Positions 21,081 to 30,009 of a stretch of 64,000 nt of DNA are shown here, piece after piece. The translations under genes and the position numbers were made by a program. Origin of the DNA: Ephemerocybe angulata (taxonomy: Eukaryota; Basidiomycota; Agaricomycetes; Agaricales; Psathyrellaceae); assembly GCA_013368325.1 (NCBI GenBank), contig JAACJK010000003.1:372001-436000 (forward strand), given 5' to 3'. Numbering within the stretch: position 1 is the first letter of the stretch; each line of letters begins with the position of its first letter. The notes below the pieces were generated by a model, which saw only the letters and a list, made by a program, of their open reading frames with translations, made no database searches and had not been told where the DNA came from.

Positions 21081-21867
21081 GGGAGTACTTCACACTCCCC
21101 CACCTGTTTGCATGGACTCCACGTGGACTCCACAAAGAATCCAGTGGCATACCAGTGGACTGGAAGCCAAATTTTTGGCAGGCCCTCTGCCAAAATCAGT
21201 CCACGAACAGTCCACAAGCAGTCCACAAGCAGTCCATGTTCCCTGCCAAAGTCTGTGGAGTCCATGTGGACTCTGATTGTGGACTGAAGCTACTGAACTC
21301 ATGTGGACTACCACTAGACTCAAACCACTGGACTGATTGTGGACCACTGCTGAACTGCCACTAATGATGATTTCTGGTCCCATCATTTTTATTATATAAT
21401 ACTGTTGTCATTGTTTTGTAGTGTTGATGCTATAAAATACTTAAGCAATTGGTTAAAAACTAGTCTCACAATCAGCAAAATGATTTCTGAGCATCGACTT
21501 TGCAATCTAAAAATAGGATATGGTATAGGGTATAGTCTAATTACAAGGTAAATTATATAAGACCAGATAGACTAGGCTAGCACTCACACAAAGGCTTAGT
21601 AATAGCTATTTCCAAGGTCTCAGGTTCAATCCTGAGGCATGCCATTTATTTTCTTTCTGGCAAAAGTAGAGATCATAAGAGTTTACATGGACTCCACGTG
21701 GACTCCATGTGGACTCCACTGGCTTGGGAATAGATATAAACTCTTAAGTCTAATGTGGACTGGCTGTGGAGGGGGGGTGGACTGATTGTGGAGGGGGTAT
21801 GGACTCCACGTGGACTGTAGCCAGTCCACGTGGAGTCCACGTGAACAGGTGGGGGACTGCGAATTAC
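21081..21867. mobile_element. PAL-1, palindromic DNA element in the recombinase gene
   Basis: 787-bp noncoding element with inverted ends GTACTTCACACTCCCCCACC (from 21085) and, on the other strand, GTAATTCGCAGTCCCCCACC (from 21867), followed by TGTT and then blocks of GGACTCCACGTGGACTCCAC at both sides. The interior carries many copies of AGTCCAC/GTGGACT. An 8-bp duplication AGGCGTCC at 21073-21080 and 21868-21875 flanks it, with GGGA between the left copy and the inverted end. Removing the element and one duplication restores the host reading frame (..RTGRL|EELNG..), which supports the boundaries. An 8-bp duplication fits hAT- or KDZ/Zisupton-type transposition; no transposase lies inside. 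Confidence 0.85.
21574..21645 (+). other. tRNA-like segment, possible SINE or tRNA relic
   Basis: CTCAGGTTCAATCCTGAG forms a 6-bp stem with a 6-nt loop and resembles a T-arm/B box (GGTTCAATCC, one base short of consensus). GGCTAGC about 45 nt upstream and GCATGCC just downstream could form five of seven acceptor pairs, and a T-run (TTTATTTT) follows. The A box is poor. It is not a functional tRNA. Confidence 0.3.
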
Positions 21868-21875
21868 AGGCGTCC
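21868..21875. repeat. 8-bp target duplication, PAL-1 right
   Basis: AGGCGTCC, the partner of 21073-21080. Both lie in recombinase coding sequence. Confidence 0.8.
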
Positions 21876-22741
21876 AGTGCGGAAGTTATGAAAACTATCC
21901 ATGTCTTCGCGCGAGATAGGTCGTGAGTGGTTTTGATTGGCGTCTCCCTTCATGTTCTTAACAACACGCAACATAGATGAGACATGGGCACTCCTGGCTG
22001 GATTACCCATGTAGCTTTGGCTTGCGGAGTCGTAGTACCATTTGCTGCGGTAACGATCACCATCTCTTTAATTATAGGTCAATAAAACATTTCTGGTAAA
22101 GATATGCAAACAGATTTACAATTCGTCATACAACCAAGCTATCGCAGCATGAATCTGGTCAGCAGTTTGAACCCTGCAATCTTCTCCTCTTTCTCCTCCG
22201 CTTCATCCGCCTTCTTCTGCTTCTTTGCTTGCTTTCCCTTCTCTGTAGCACCCTTTGATCCCTTCGGCTCCTTTCCCTTTGCCCTCCTCCCCTTCTTTGG
22301 CTTTGAATTAGGCTTCTCGGTGGTGCCTTCAGCGCAAGTACCCCAGCGGTGGTAAATGTATAGAGCTATGGCGAGGGGTGTGCATGCTTTTGGCGGGCCA
22401 TCGAGAGCATAAGGGAAGTCGGGGTCCATGGTTGTTGGGGCTGAAGCATCAGCAGGGTCATCATCCGCAGACGCATCAATTTCGTGCTCTGGGCTTGAAT
22501 CTGCGTCTCCTGCCTTCGCTTTCTGAGAAGCTTCCTGACTTGCCTCATCCTGCTTGTACGTCAGCAGGAAGGCACGCATGCGGCAGATATGTCCTTCGTA
22601 GTTGGCAACTGTGGTAGCAGCCTTGCCGTGTGCACGGGTTGCAGCAGCTGCAGCATCCTCAAGATGATGGTAGGGTTGGTGCTTCCTTCGCTGACCTGCA
22701 ACCTTGGTGGTAGGGGGAGGAACATTGGTGGCAGACGGCAT

Positions 22742-23465
22742 TGTAATGAGCTATATAGGATGTATATTAGCATACTGTATTTATGTAACAAACAGAGGTG
22801 GTATCAGTATGAATACGTACCAGAATTCTTGCTACGTTAGTAATTTGCAGTCGTGCAATGTGAAGCTGGCTCAAAGATATAGTAGGTGGCACAGAAAGAG
22901 GTCGGAATGGACGTTGGGTGTTGATGAGCTGTTGATCGACCTCAGACATCCCATCCCGCCGCCTGCGCCAACTGATTCAGAGCGGCTTACTGCTTAGTCC
23001 CCGAGATCTCTTTTCCAAAGGGCTAGAGGCTAGCTAAAAATTTCGGTGTCATGGTGTGAAGACAGCACATTCAGGGTCGACTTGAATTCAAGAATATAGA
23101 ACAAGAACTAAACTAATTGTACAGTGTGTGTCCAGGCCAAGTGAAGCACTAATACTAATTGGGAATAAATCATACCATTTAGATCTCGACAGCTTACACA
23201 GTGGAAATACCGGCACCCATTCAATAATCCTGCCTGACCCAGTGTCCATCCTCGTAGACCATTGCTATGCCCAGCTCCGACGAGTCAGTCATATCAATCA
23301 AGCAGACTCCATCTGGGGGGAGAGCTGTACCAGGAGCACTAGCTGCGCTGCTAAGACTGTTCCCCAGATTGTGGACATCAAGCTCGTCAGATCCAGCACT
23401 GAGGCTGCCATCAGCAGGTCCGCTTAATGGCTCTAACGCGATCTGGACATCTGGATTAGCCAAAC
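22742..23465. other. intergenic; possible extra 3' exon of the nuclease gene
   Basis: The 22742-23220 part shows nothing I can support beyond the likely promoter side of the recombinase gene. A minus open frame at 23463-23221 (ANPDVQIALEPLSGPADG...) has a plausible acidic/Ser composition and could be a former C-terminal exon of the XPG gene, but the splice into it does not keep frame. Confidence 0.35.
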
Positions 23466-25275
23466 TAAAATACCGAGAGCTGAAACACTGCGCATGTGCT
23501 CACCTCATGGAGGAGGCGCTCCCAGTATTCTGCAGCTTCTGCTCGGGGTTGCTCGGGGTGCTGCTGGTGAAATTGATTAACAAGGCCAGGGAGTGCTCGC
23601 TGCAGAACAGGAGCTGCGATGGCAACATGCGCTGTCTCAGCAAGAGCGACATCCCCCGGAGCTAGAGGCCTGTTGGACACATGCCAATATTCATGGAGTG
23701 CCAGCACGGAGAGAGCTTGCGGCCAAATGGAGACACAGTAGTACGGAAAGGCGGTTGACTTGTGCTTGAGGACATACTTGGCTACTTCTACCTTTGAGAC
23801 CTCGTAGATGGATCTGAACCCAAGTCCTTCTGTACGTTTGAGGGACCTTGCAACCTCCACCTAGGTCACTAGTATAAGCCCACAGATATTTCAACAACGA
23901 ATAAATTTGAATCACGTACATCAAGTAGTTGGCACATCAGATGCCCGGGCCATACGTGTTGAGCCAAATTGTTAAAGGTACGACCCCAGCTCCATTCAAA
24001 AATGCGGTAGAACAGATGAGTCAGTTCGACCGTGTTGGGGAGTCTGAGCTGCGGCAGTGACCAAAACCCGAGATCAGGAATCCCTATGGCAGAAGTAGTC
24101 CCGCTCGTGATCGGCTTTGCATACTGTCGGAGCTTGCCAAGATCAGGGAAGATGGCAGGGATATGGTCAGCAGCCGAGGAATGGCGAGCACTCAAATGTC
24201 CGGCCATGTTATACTTTAGCTCATCATAGAGCCAAGCTCGCCACTTGACCAGCTCAGCTCGTTTTTCAGTGTCAGAGCGATTGGAGTAAGCGATCTCCCA
24301 AAGTCGCTTTGTGAGCCGCGACTTTGCCAACGCGAATGCAGTGCTGAAACCACAGTGCTCAATTGGTTTCTTGGCATGGACATGAGGTCCTGATATATAA
24401 GCAATAATTTAATTATGTACTGATTTGTAGTCTCCACCAGATGTTACTGCAATGAATAGGATTCCCGCCTCCAAAAACCTATCACGGTCATGATTGAGAA
24501 GTGCACTCTGAGTATACAGTTCCATAGAGTCACGGTTATCAGGAATTTGGGGGCTAATGGCATGAAGAAAAACATTAGAATCCCTAGTCCGGTTATTGAC
24601 CAGTGCCCACACATACCTTCGTATAACGCGGACAGCCCCGAACATAAATACATCACAGTCAGGTGTAACAATGTAATCCAACACGCCTATCCGGTTCAAC
24701 CGGGCGAGCTCCGCCTCTGCCTCACTGGGTGCCTGTACACATCTCGGACTCAGTAATAAATCTAGCCTTGCAAGAAGAGTACCAACCTCGCAGATGCTGA
24801 ATCCGAACCCCCGGATCAGAGCCTTGAAGTCAATCGCTAACCCATGCAACCGGGTGCGAACAGTCCTGCCGCACTTTTCCTTGGGAATATCAGGCCCGTC
24901 GAAAAAGAACCCAATGTTGGCGGCAATCTGACCCCAAAAGGCGAGTTGGTCGATGATCACATTGTGCTCCATATCACTGCTGGTCAGAGCACCGGACGCA
25001 TGTTTCTTTTCTTTTACTTTGGCAACACATGCCTGCACGGAATAGAGCCAGGGGCTGGAGAGAGGTCAGTCTTCTACATTGTCAAGTTAACAGGCCACGT
25101 ACATTGCATCAATGCCAATTGTCACTAGCTTCTCTCCTTGCTCGGCTCGTTTTATTCCGTCTGACAAGATTATCTCGGAAAGTGATTTACGCTCCATACA
25201 GGGTGCGAGAGCCTGCAGCGGGTGCCATGGTAAGATAACAGAATGCGGAAAGGGAACCGAATACACACCTTTCAC
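23466..25275 (-). CDS. XPG/GEN1-family structure-specific nuclease
   Basis: Minus-strand spliced gene of the fungal XPG/FEN/GEN1-like nuclease expansion; such enzymes cut branched DNA in the nucleus. Pieces in order: ERKSLSEIILSDGIKRAEQG and VTIGIDA (about 25190-25112), spliced to IPWLYSVQACVAKVKEKKHA (from about 25065), GFFFDGPDIPKEK (N-domain), an intron at about 24790-24735, APSEAEAELARLNRIGVLDY and TPDCDVFMFGAVRVIR (I-domain), SGGDYKS at about 24430, an intron, IEHCGFSTAFALAKSRLTKR, a helical C-terminal domain to WPGHLMCQLLD (about 23930), and a last exon 23860-23508. The metal-binding acids (D in GIDA and FDGP, E/E in SEAEAE, D/D in PDCD, D in GGDY) are all present. The start is uncertain: the first residues before WHPLQALAPC are not clear. 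Confidence 0.72.
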
Positions 25276-26487
25276 AAGCCTGGGATTGGTGAATGCGTAG
25301 AGTTGTTATTGGCGAAGCTTGCAGAGAGGTGCTGGTGGGAGCTTGGGTCAGAGAAATTGAAACTTGCTCAACTCATCCTGCAGCCTGAGTCATGGAGCAG
25401 CGTAGGTCTCAACCTGTGTGATAGGGGCAAATGATCTGATTACCAAAGGCAACCAGCCCAATCGAGGCTGTGCAGCTCAACATAGGCGCCCATGCAGACT
25501 TGAGCATTCAACGGAATCACTATTTATTGCTCACAGAAAGTGTAGTAAGGGCTCATAAGCTTAAATCAAGGTAGATTTATGATACATTTAAGCCCAATTT
25601 AAGTCTAGACTCTAATGAAATACGGGCCTACGGTACTGTCTCTGGGAATCCCGCTGCCGTCAGGTTGCGTCCAACGACTGAAGCACTTAGAAATTACCAC
25701 TCAATTTAACCCCCATCACGGCTTCTGTATGTATGCACCGCACCAGATGTGTTACCTCAGATCTCAGACCTGCCGCTGCGCCTGCCACCATGCCGACAGG
25801 GCTTGGAAGTTGGCCCTGGCCGAGAGACTGGGACTCGGACATGAATGCTACATTCCAAGCAGCATCCGAATTGAATACTAGAGTACAGCGATTAGAATGA
25901 TCTCAGAACAACTAATTGAGCTGGGCCTCGCAGATAGGTCACTCCCAATTCAAAAGCTAGGAGCTCGTTCACTACTCACAAGGATCACACATAGCATCCA
26001 AAAATCTCAAGACCTTACCAAGTTTCAATTGAATAAAATCTGCATTGGCTGCATCGGAATCAGCATGTTGAGTCAGAGTGAGCGTACAGACATGAAGTGT
26101 ACCAGAAGTTACCGCCAGGCTTTGTTATAGCTTAATGCTCAGAGTCCACCAAGTCCTGACACGAAGGCTCCACCAGCATACTGAGTCCCGACGCCTTGCC
26201 GACGCCTCAAAGGCACCCTTGATGCACCTCTCCAATTTCGTGAAGCTGGTCCTAGCTGGTCAAGCACTCAAATGCTCCCGGAGATAATGGTGGATCTTAC
26301 TCCGGCCATCGACGCAGACCAGATCCTCAAAGCAGACCGCGATCCCGGACGATTTATGCACTGATGTACCAACTTAAATCATGCGGTCTACGGCTACTTC
26401 TTTTTGCATTCAGAACCAGGCATTTGACTCTCCTTTAGCCATGTATTTATATTGCTTATGTCAGCAGAAGGGGGTCACCAAAGTACT
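25276..26487. other. no gene recognised
   Basis: Short open frames only (for example 25615-25881 plus, Cys-rich) with no motif I know. The left part probably holds the nuclease promoter. The sequence is moderately AT-rich. Confidence 0.5.
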
Positions 26488-26620
26488 GATGTGCAGCACA
26501 AGAACAACTTTGTGCAATTCCACCATTACATCACCAATCATTCAAGGATACTGAATCTTGTTGCTCCAATGGCTTCCTTATATTTCTAAAGGCATAATTT
26601 ATATAGATGTTTACTGGCTA
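26488..26620. repeat. repeat E, part R1 (separated by inversion)
   Basis: About 90% identical by eye to 18531-18664 in the same orientation, ending ..TTTACTGGCTA exactly at the inversion breakpoint 26620/26621. Confidence 0.85.
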
Positions 26621-27527
26621 ACACGGCCGCTTGGGTAGGGACTTCAGGGCTGCGGGAGAAAGCCGCTGGACCAGGAGCGAGGTCGTCGCAACCAGGTTAC
26701 GTGATTCAAGGACGTAGTGGGGCTTTCCGTCGGACCCGAGGGTTGATTCCGGGGTGAGGATATCAACGGACTTCCTTGGCACTTCGTATGAGACCCCCAG
26801 CATCGTGTAGGTGCGCCAGTCACATCCCCCAGGTTGTATGTCCTCAACCGCGAGTTGGCGTACACCGAGGAGCTGAAATGATATCTTCGCAGCACCCTCC
26901 TTCAACAATCCATGCCTGATACGGTCTATCCACTTTCCGGAGAACCAAATTCTGTTTACTTCGCCTATTGCAAGCCAGAGTTTAGCCCCGTTTCCGAAGT
27001 CACTGGTCTGCTCGGTCTGGGAACCGTTCCATTTCCTGAATGTGCTTCAATCGATCCGCTGACTGCGCCTGTTTCCGATAACAAAGGAACATCAAAAGAA
27101 GCTTCGACTTCAACATCTGCTTGTTGCCGACCAGAATAGAGTGAGAAATCTTCTTGGCTGGAACGTCGCGTGAGGGAGGGTCGGCGAGGTCCATGTTGAT
27201 CGCGGTGTTGTCAATTTCGTCCTCGATGTCGACCTGTATCTGACCTGTGGTAGCCTGTACAGTGGCATCGGGGGTACTTGCATGATTACCAGACATGTTC
27301 ATGGCAAGTTCTTCAGCGCTTTCATCAATGTCGTCCTGTGCTAATGGTAAATTCACGAGCAGGGTACCACCTGGAGCAAGCATGTCCACCGACTCGTCCA
27401 TCTCCGCCTCCTTCAAGATTTGAGCAGCTGGGGCGTAGTCCTCTTCGGCTAGTGCATGACCTCTTCTCCAACAAGTCAAGAGGGTCACCTCAGTCACCTG
27501 GTTGAACCTACCTCTTAGGTGTATCAA
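26621..27527 (-). pseudogene. middle segment of an agaricomycete multidomain gene (inverted)
   Basis: Minus-strand coding remnant of a lineage-specific, multi-copy agaricomycete protein of unknown function. 27527-27003 has an acidic N-terminal stretch then SHSILVGNKQMLKSKLLLMF, YRKQAQSADRLKHIQEMERF. After a one-base frame change at about 27000 it continues GAKLWLAIGEVNRIWFSGKW, LLKEGAAKISFQLLGVRQLA, DWRTYTMLGVSYEVPRKSVD, YVLESRNLVATTSLLVQRLS and ends LKSLPKRPC at 26621. The next domain of the family lies on the other strand from 28523. Joining the two gives an in-frame ..KRPC|LTLDYPYREH.., so this segment has been inverted. Confidence 0.7.
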
Positions 27528-27555
27528 TTTGAGGGAAAATGATACCTAAGAGGTC
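27511..27555. repeat. imperfect hairpin ACCTCTTAGGT/ACCTAAGAGGT
   Basis: ACCTCTTAGGTGTATCA and TGATACCTAAGAGGT face each other across an 11-nt loop with a 2-nt bulge. It sits at the edge of the TGGTTGAACCA field. Confidence 0.7.
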
Positions 27556-27935
27556 CTCCAACCACTGGGTGAACCATAGGTGGTTGAACCACTGGGTGAA
27601 CCATAGGTGGTTGAACCACTGGTTGGATAATCAACCACCCACAGTCCACCCATTTGATTATCAACAACCAAACACAACCATATATAGAATAGTTCAACCA
27701 CTGTCAACCATGGTTGCCCTTTCCATAAATTGGTTGAGCTTGGTTGAATAGTTTGAGGCGGTATCTGGGGTCCTGCCTTTTTGGTTGAACCATGTGGTTC
27801 AACCGCACATGGTTCAACCATACATGGTTCAACCATTTATGGTCCAACCATATTGAAGATGGTTCAACCATATTGAAGATGGTTCAACCATATTGAAGAT
27901 GGTTCAACCATATTGTAAATGGTTGAACCAAGTAT
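27556..27935. repeat. TGGTTGAACCA palindromic repeat field
   Basis: About 20 copies of the half-palindromes TGGTTGAA/TTCAACCA and GGTGAACCATAGGTGGTTGA, including three perfect tandem 20-mers CCATATTGAAGATGGTTCAA at about 27849-27908. It resembles the ends of PAL-1 and PAL-2 in style but has a different core motif. No terminal repeats or duplication were found. It truncates the gene segment at 27527. Confidence 0.75.
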
Positions 27936-28060
27936 GTAATTAAGTGTCTTATAATTGATGCATGACAAATAGAGTTCATCAAATCATCAATCATTATGTC
28001 ATAGATCTGGATAGATCTCAGATCAAGATCTATGATGTCATTGATGGTGCTTGTGCCTGT

Positions 28061-28119
28061 GATATCATGATTTGCATGACATCACTATGATTAATTGCTG
28101 TCATGCAAATCATGACATC
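28061..28119. repeat. 21-bp inverted repeat hairpin
   Basis: GATATCATGATTTGCATGACA (28061-28081) pairs with TGTCATGCAAATCATGACATC (28099-28119), 20 of 21 positions, with a 17-nt loop. The surrounding 27980-28060 is also rich in ATGTCAT and AGATCT palindromes. Confidence 0.8.
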
Positions 28120-28129
28120 ATGCTCATTT

Positions 28130-28522
28130 AGATAAGAGGAGTGTTGAGCTGATTCATTCATATCTCTCTCAGTTTTTGTCTGATAAGAAGGATTTTGGTA
28201 TCATTAGAAAGTGTGGAATGAGGTGATTAGAGTGGTATATGTTTTATATTCTATTTATGCAGCTATAGTGTCCAAAACCATAGAAATGTCATGATAGCAA
28301 CATCATTTCATTTAGATAGGGGACATGTTGCACAGATTTATGAATATCTCTCTCAGTTCTTGTCTGATAAAAATGAATTTAGTATCAGTAGAAGCTGTAA
28401 AATGGGGAGCATACAGTGGTATAGTTGGTATTTTGTTCCCACATAGTTATACTCTGCAATGATGTAAGAATGCTATTTGGGAGATGCATTAGGGTTAGTA
28501 TCACTGAGGACAGAACATAAGG
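28130..28522. repeat. repeat E, part R2 (inverted relative to 18.7-19.0 kb)
   Basis: Inverted copy of 18666-19012, including both internal TCTCTCAGTT(C/T)TTGTCTGATAA units (about 28168 and 28350). It ends ..ACAGAACATAAGG exactly at the second breakpoint 28522/28523. Confidence 0.85.
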
Positions 28523-29765
28523 TTAACCCTGGACTATCCATACCGCGAGCACGGAGGTAATGTACCAATGTTTCTGTCTTGTCGTATAAAAGTGTCCTAA
28601 TTACATTACAGGGAAAGCATGCTTCCTAGCAGAAGTGAAGGACGATGATCTCGTTAGTGCTGCTAACGAGAATGCATACACCTGTATGTGATGCGACCCA
28701 CCAGTAAAGCTTCCCGACAGTAATGTGCAGCGTGTTCTCAAACACATGGGTGCACATATTCTTTTGACTCGACGGTCGATCGTACGACCAGCCCATGCGG
28801 TCTCTGTCTTCAAACCAGCACCGTATGTTGGTACTTCGTTGTGTGGGGGAAAGGGTCCAAAGCGAGTCGACATGTCGAGTCGAAACGGTCATCTGGGTGC
28901 ACGAGAAACATTAACTTTCAGTAGCACATGGCAGAAACATCGATGGACAATGCACCTTGCTCGAATGTCCCACTCCCTTGCCCGCTATGCCCAGATGCGC
29001 CTGCCATGTGGCGAGACAACCTCCATTGCCACTTCATTGATTCGCATTCGGCGGAGGCTGTCGTCCAATATCGTGACCTATGGACTATCGAGGCAGATGA
29101 GCACAAAGCGATGTGGTTTGTGTGGGATAACTGGCAGCCTAAAGGACTGAAGTGCACCTCAAAAAAGTCGAAAGGACCTGGGCTCGTCATCTCAAAAGAA
29201 CATAGCTCTTCTGCGGCTCTCTTATCAAGGTAAGTCAGCATCCATGGTCACAGTGACAATTCCACAGCCCCGGCATCCAATTTAGAAGACCACGCTAATC
29301 CTGAAAGCATGAATGAGAACAGCAAATGAGCAAATGGGCTCGGAAAACGAAGGGAATACGAATGAGGAGTGGAATTGGCGCATTCCCGAGCCAGATGATG
29401 TGGCTGGTGTAGACGAGCAACCGCTGCCCATCGACACTGAAGATACCGAGCCTGAGTCAGTTTTGGGTGGACCTGTAGTGTGTACGGCTGCTAGCATAGC
29501 AGAGGATGTGAGAAGCCCCGCGATTGTTCGGGCAGACGATGATGGTAGTGGGGAGGAACCAGGGCTAGGGTTGTTGGCAGACGCGTTGCCCACACAAACA
29601 CCGCTGTTGACATCCGCAGTTCAGCATGTGGGTGTGGCCGGTGATCCACCTGTGCAGGATGTGAGTGAAGAAGGTGGTGAGGGGTGGGGCGGAGGACATG
29701 AAAGAGAAAGATACAGTTACGAGTCCATTTACGGAATCGTTATTGTAGCCCTGGTTTTTGCGTGA
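28523..29765 (+). pseudogene. C-terminal segment of the same multidomain gene
   Basis: Plus-strand continuation of the gene interrupted at 26621. Exon LTLDYPYREHG (28523 to about 28554) ends at a GTAATG donor; after an intron ending TTACAG at about 28610 it continues KACFLAEVKDDDLVSAANEN, CDPPVKLPDSNVQRVLKHMG, AHIL, FDSTVDRTTSPCGLCLQ, then the zinc-type block CSNVPLPCPLCPDAPAMWRD and NLHCHFIDSHSAEAVVQYRD (about 28960-29070), and an acidic tail ending at 29765. A TGA lies at about 28709 and a frame change at about 28767. Function is unknown; the Cys-x2-Cys plus His-rich pattern suggests zinc binding. Confidence 0.7.
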
Positions 29766-29766
29766 C

Positions 29767-29905
29767 GCCTATCGTTTTTGATGTTTGGTTTTTGTTTGGT
29801 CATTCCGCATCTGATTTCCGTGTTGATCGGACTTTTGTGTCCAGCCCCCACACTGGAGAGTTGCCTATCGTTTTTGATGTTGGGTCCTTGTTTGGTCCTT
29901 ACTTT
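29767..29905. repeat. direct repeat CCTATCGTTTTTGATGTT
   Basis: CCTATCGTTTTTGATGTTTGG..TTGTTTGGTC at 29767 recurs at 29868 with few changes, in the 3' flank of the pseudogene. No other content is recognised between 29766 and 30010. Confidence 0.7.
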
Positions 29906-30009
29906 ATACTTTACTCTCTGTACACTACAGAGCAACACCGTGTTGGGCATAATGTGAGTACAGAGGGCGGTATATCAGAGTTCCAACTAAGTAAGTGCTA
30001 ATGGTGGCT

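Larger units (their letters stand above)
20071..22741 (-). pseudogene. Crypton-like tyrosine recombinase gene, interrupted
   Basis: Minus-strand gene of the fungal tyrosine-recombinase/Crypton-like kind, which would act in the nucleus as a DNA integrase. Exon 1 (22741-22139) has a SAM-like start (VANYEGHICRMRAFLLTYKQ), an acidic Ser/Asp stretch, CTPLAIALYIYHRWGTC and a Lys/Glu-rich coiled segment. Then come PISREDMDSFHNFRTGRL at about 21920-21876, the PAL-1 insertion, and, beyond it, EELNGKDDLASKCKRAEL..LCRVSLGLFGYG ending at a donor at about 20970. Further down: TQLRARDLDLSPPKQI, ERKNWTRKHNQEL, VYHIYNCPDQPSINADALLR and the C-terminal WRTVVDDWEGVDPERC..PLCNWKPEWYLG (about 20240-20140). The HCFRRGG-type catalytic block expected before that tail is not visible. 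Confidence 0.62.

Noticed and set aside
27849..27908. CRISPR-like direct repeats
   Set aside because: Repeats are contiguous with no spacers, the genome is fungal, and no cas genes occur; it is a palindromic satellite.
29594..29765. Membrane-anchored protein from the hydrophobic end IVIVALVFA
   Set aside because: It is the tail of a frame-broken pseudogene; the short hydrophobic end is probably past the true stop or intron.
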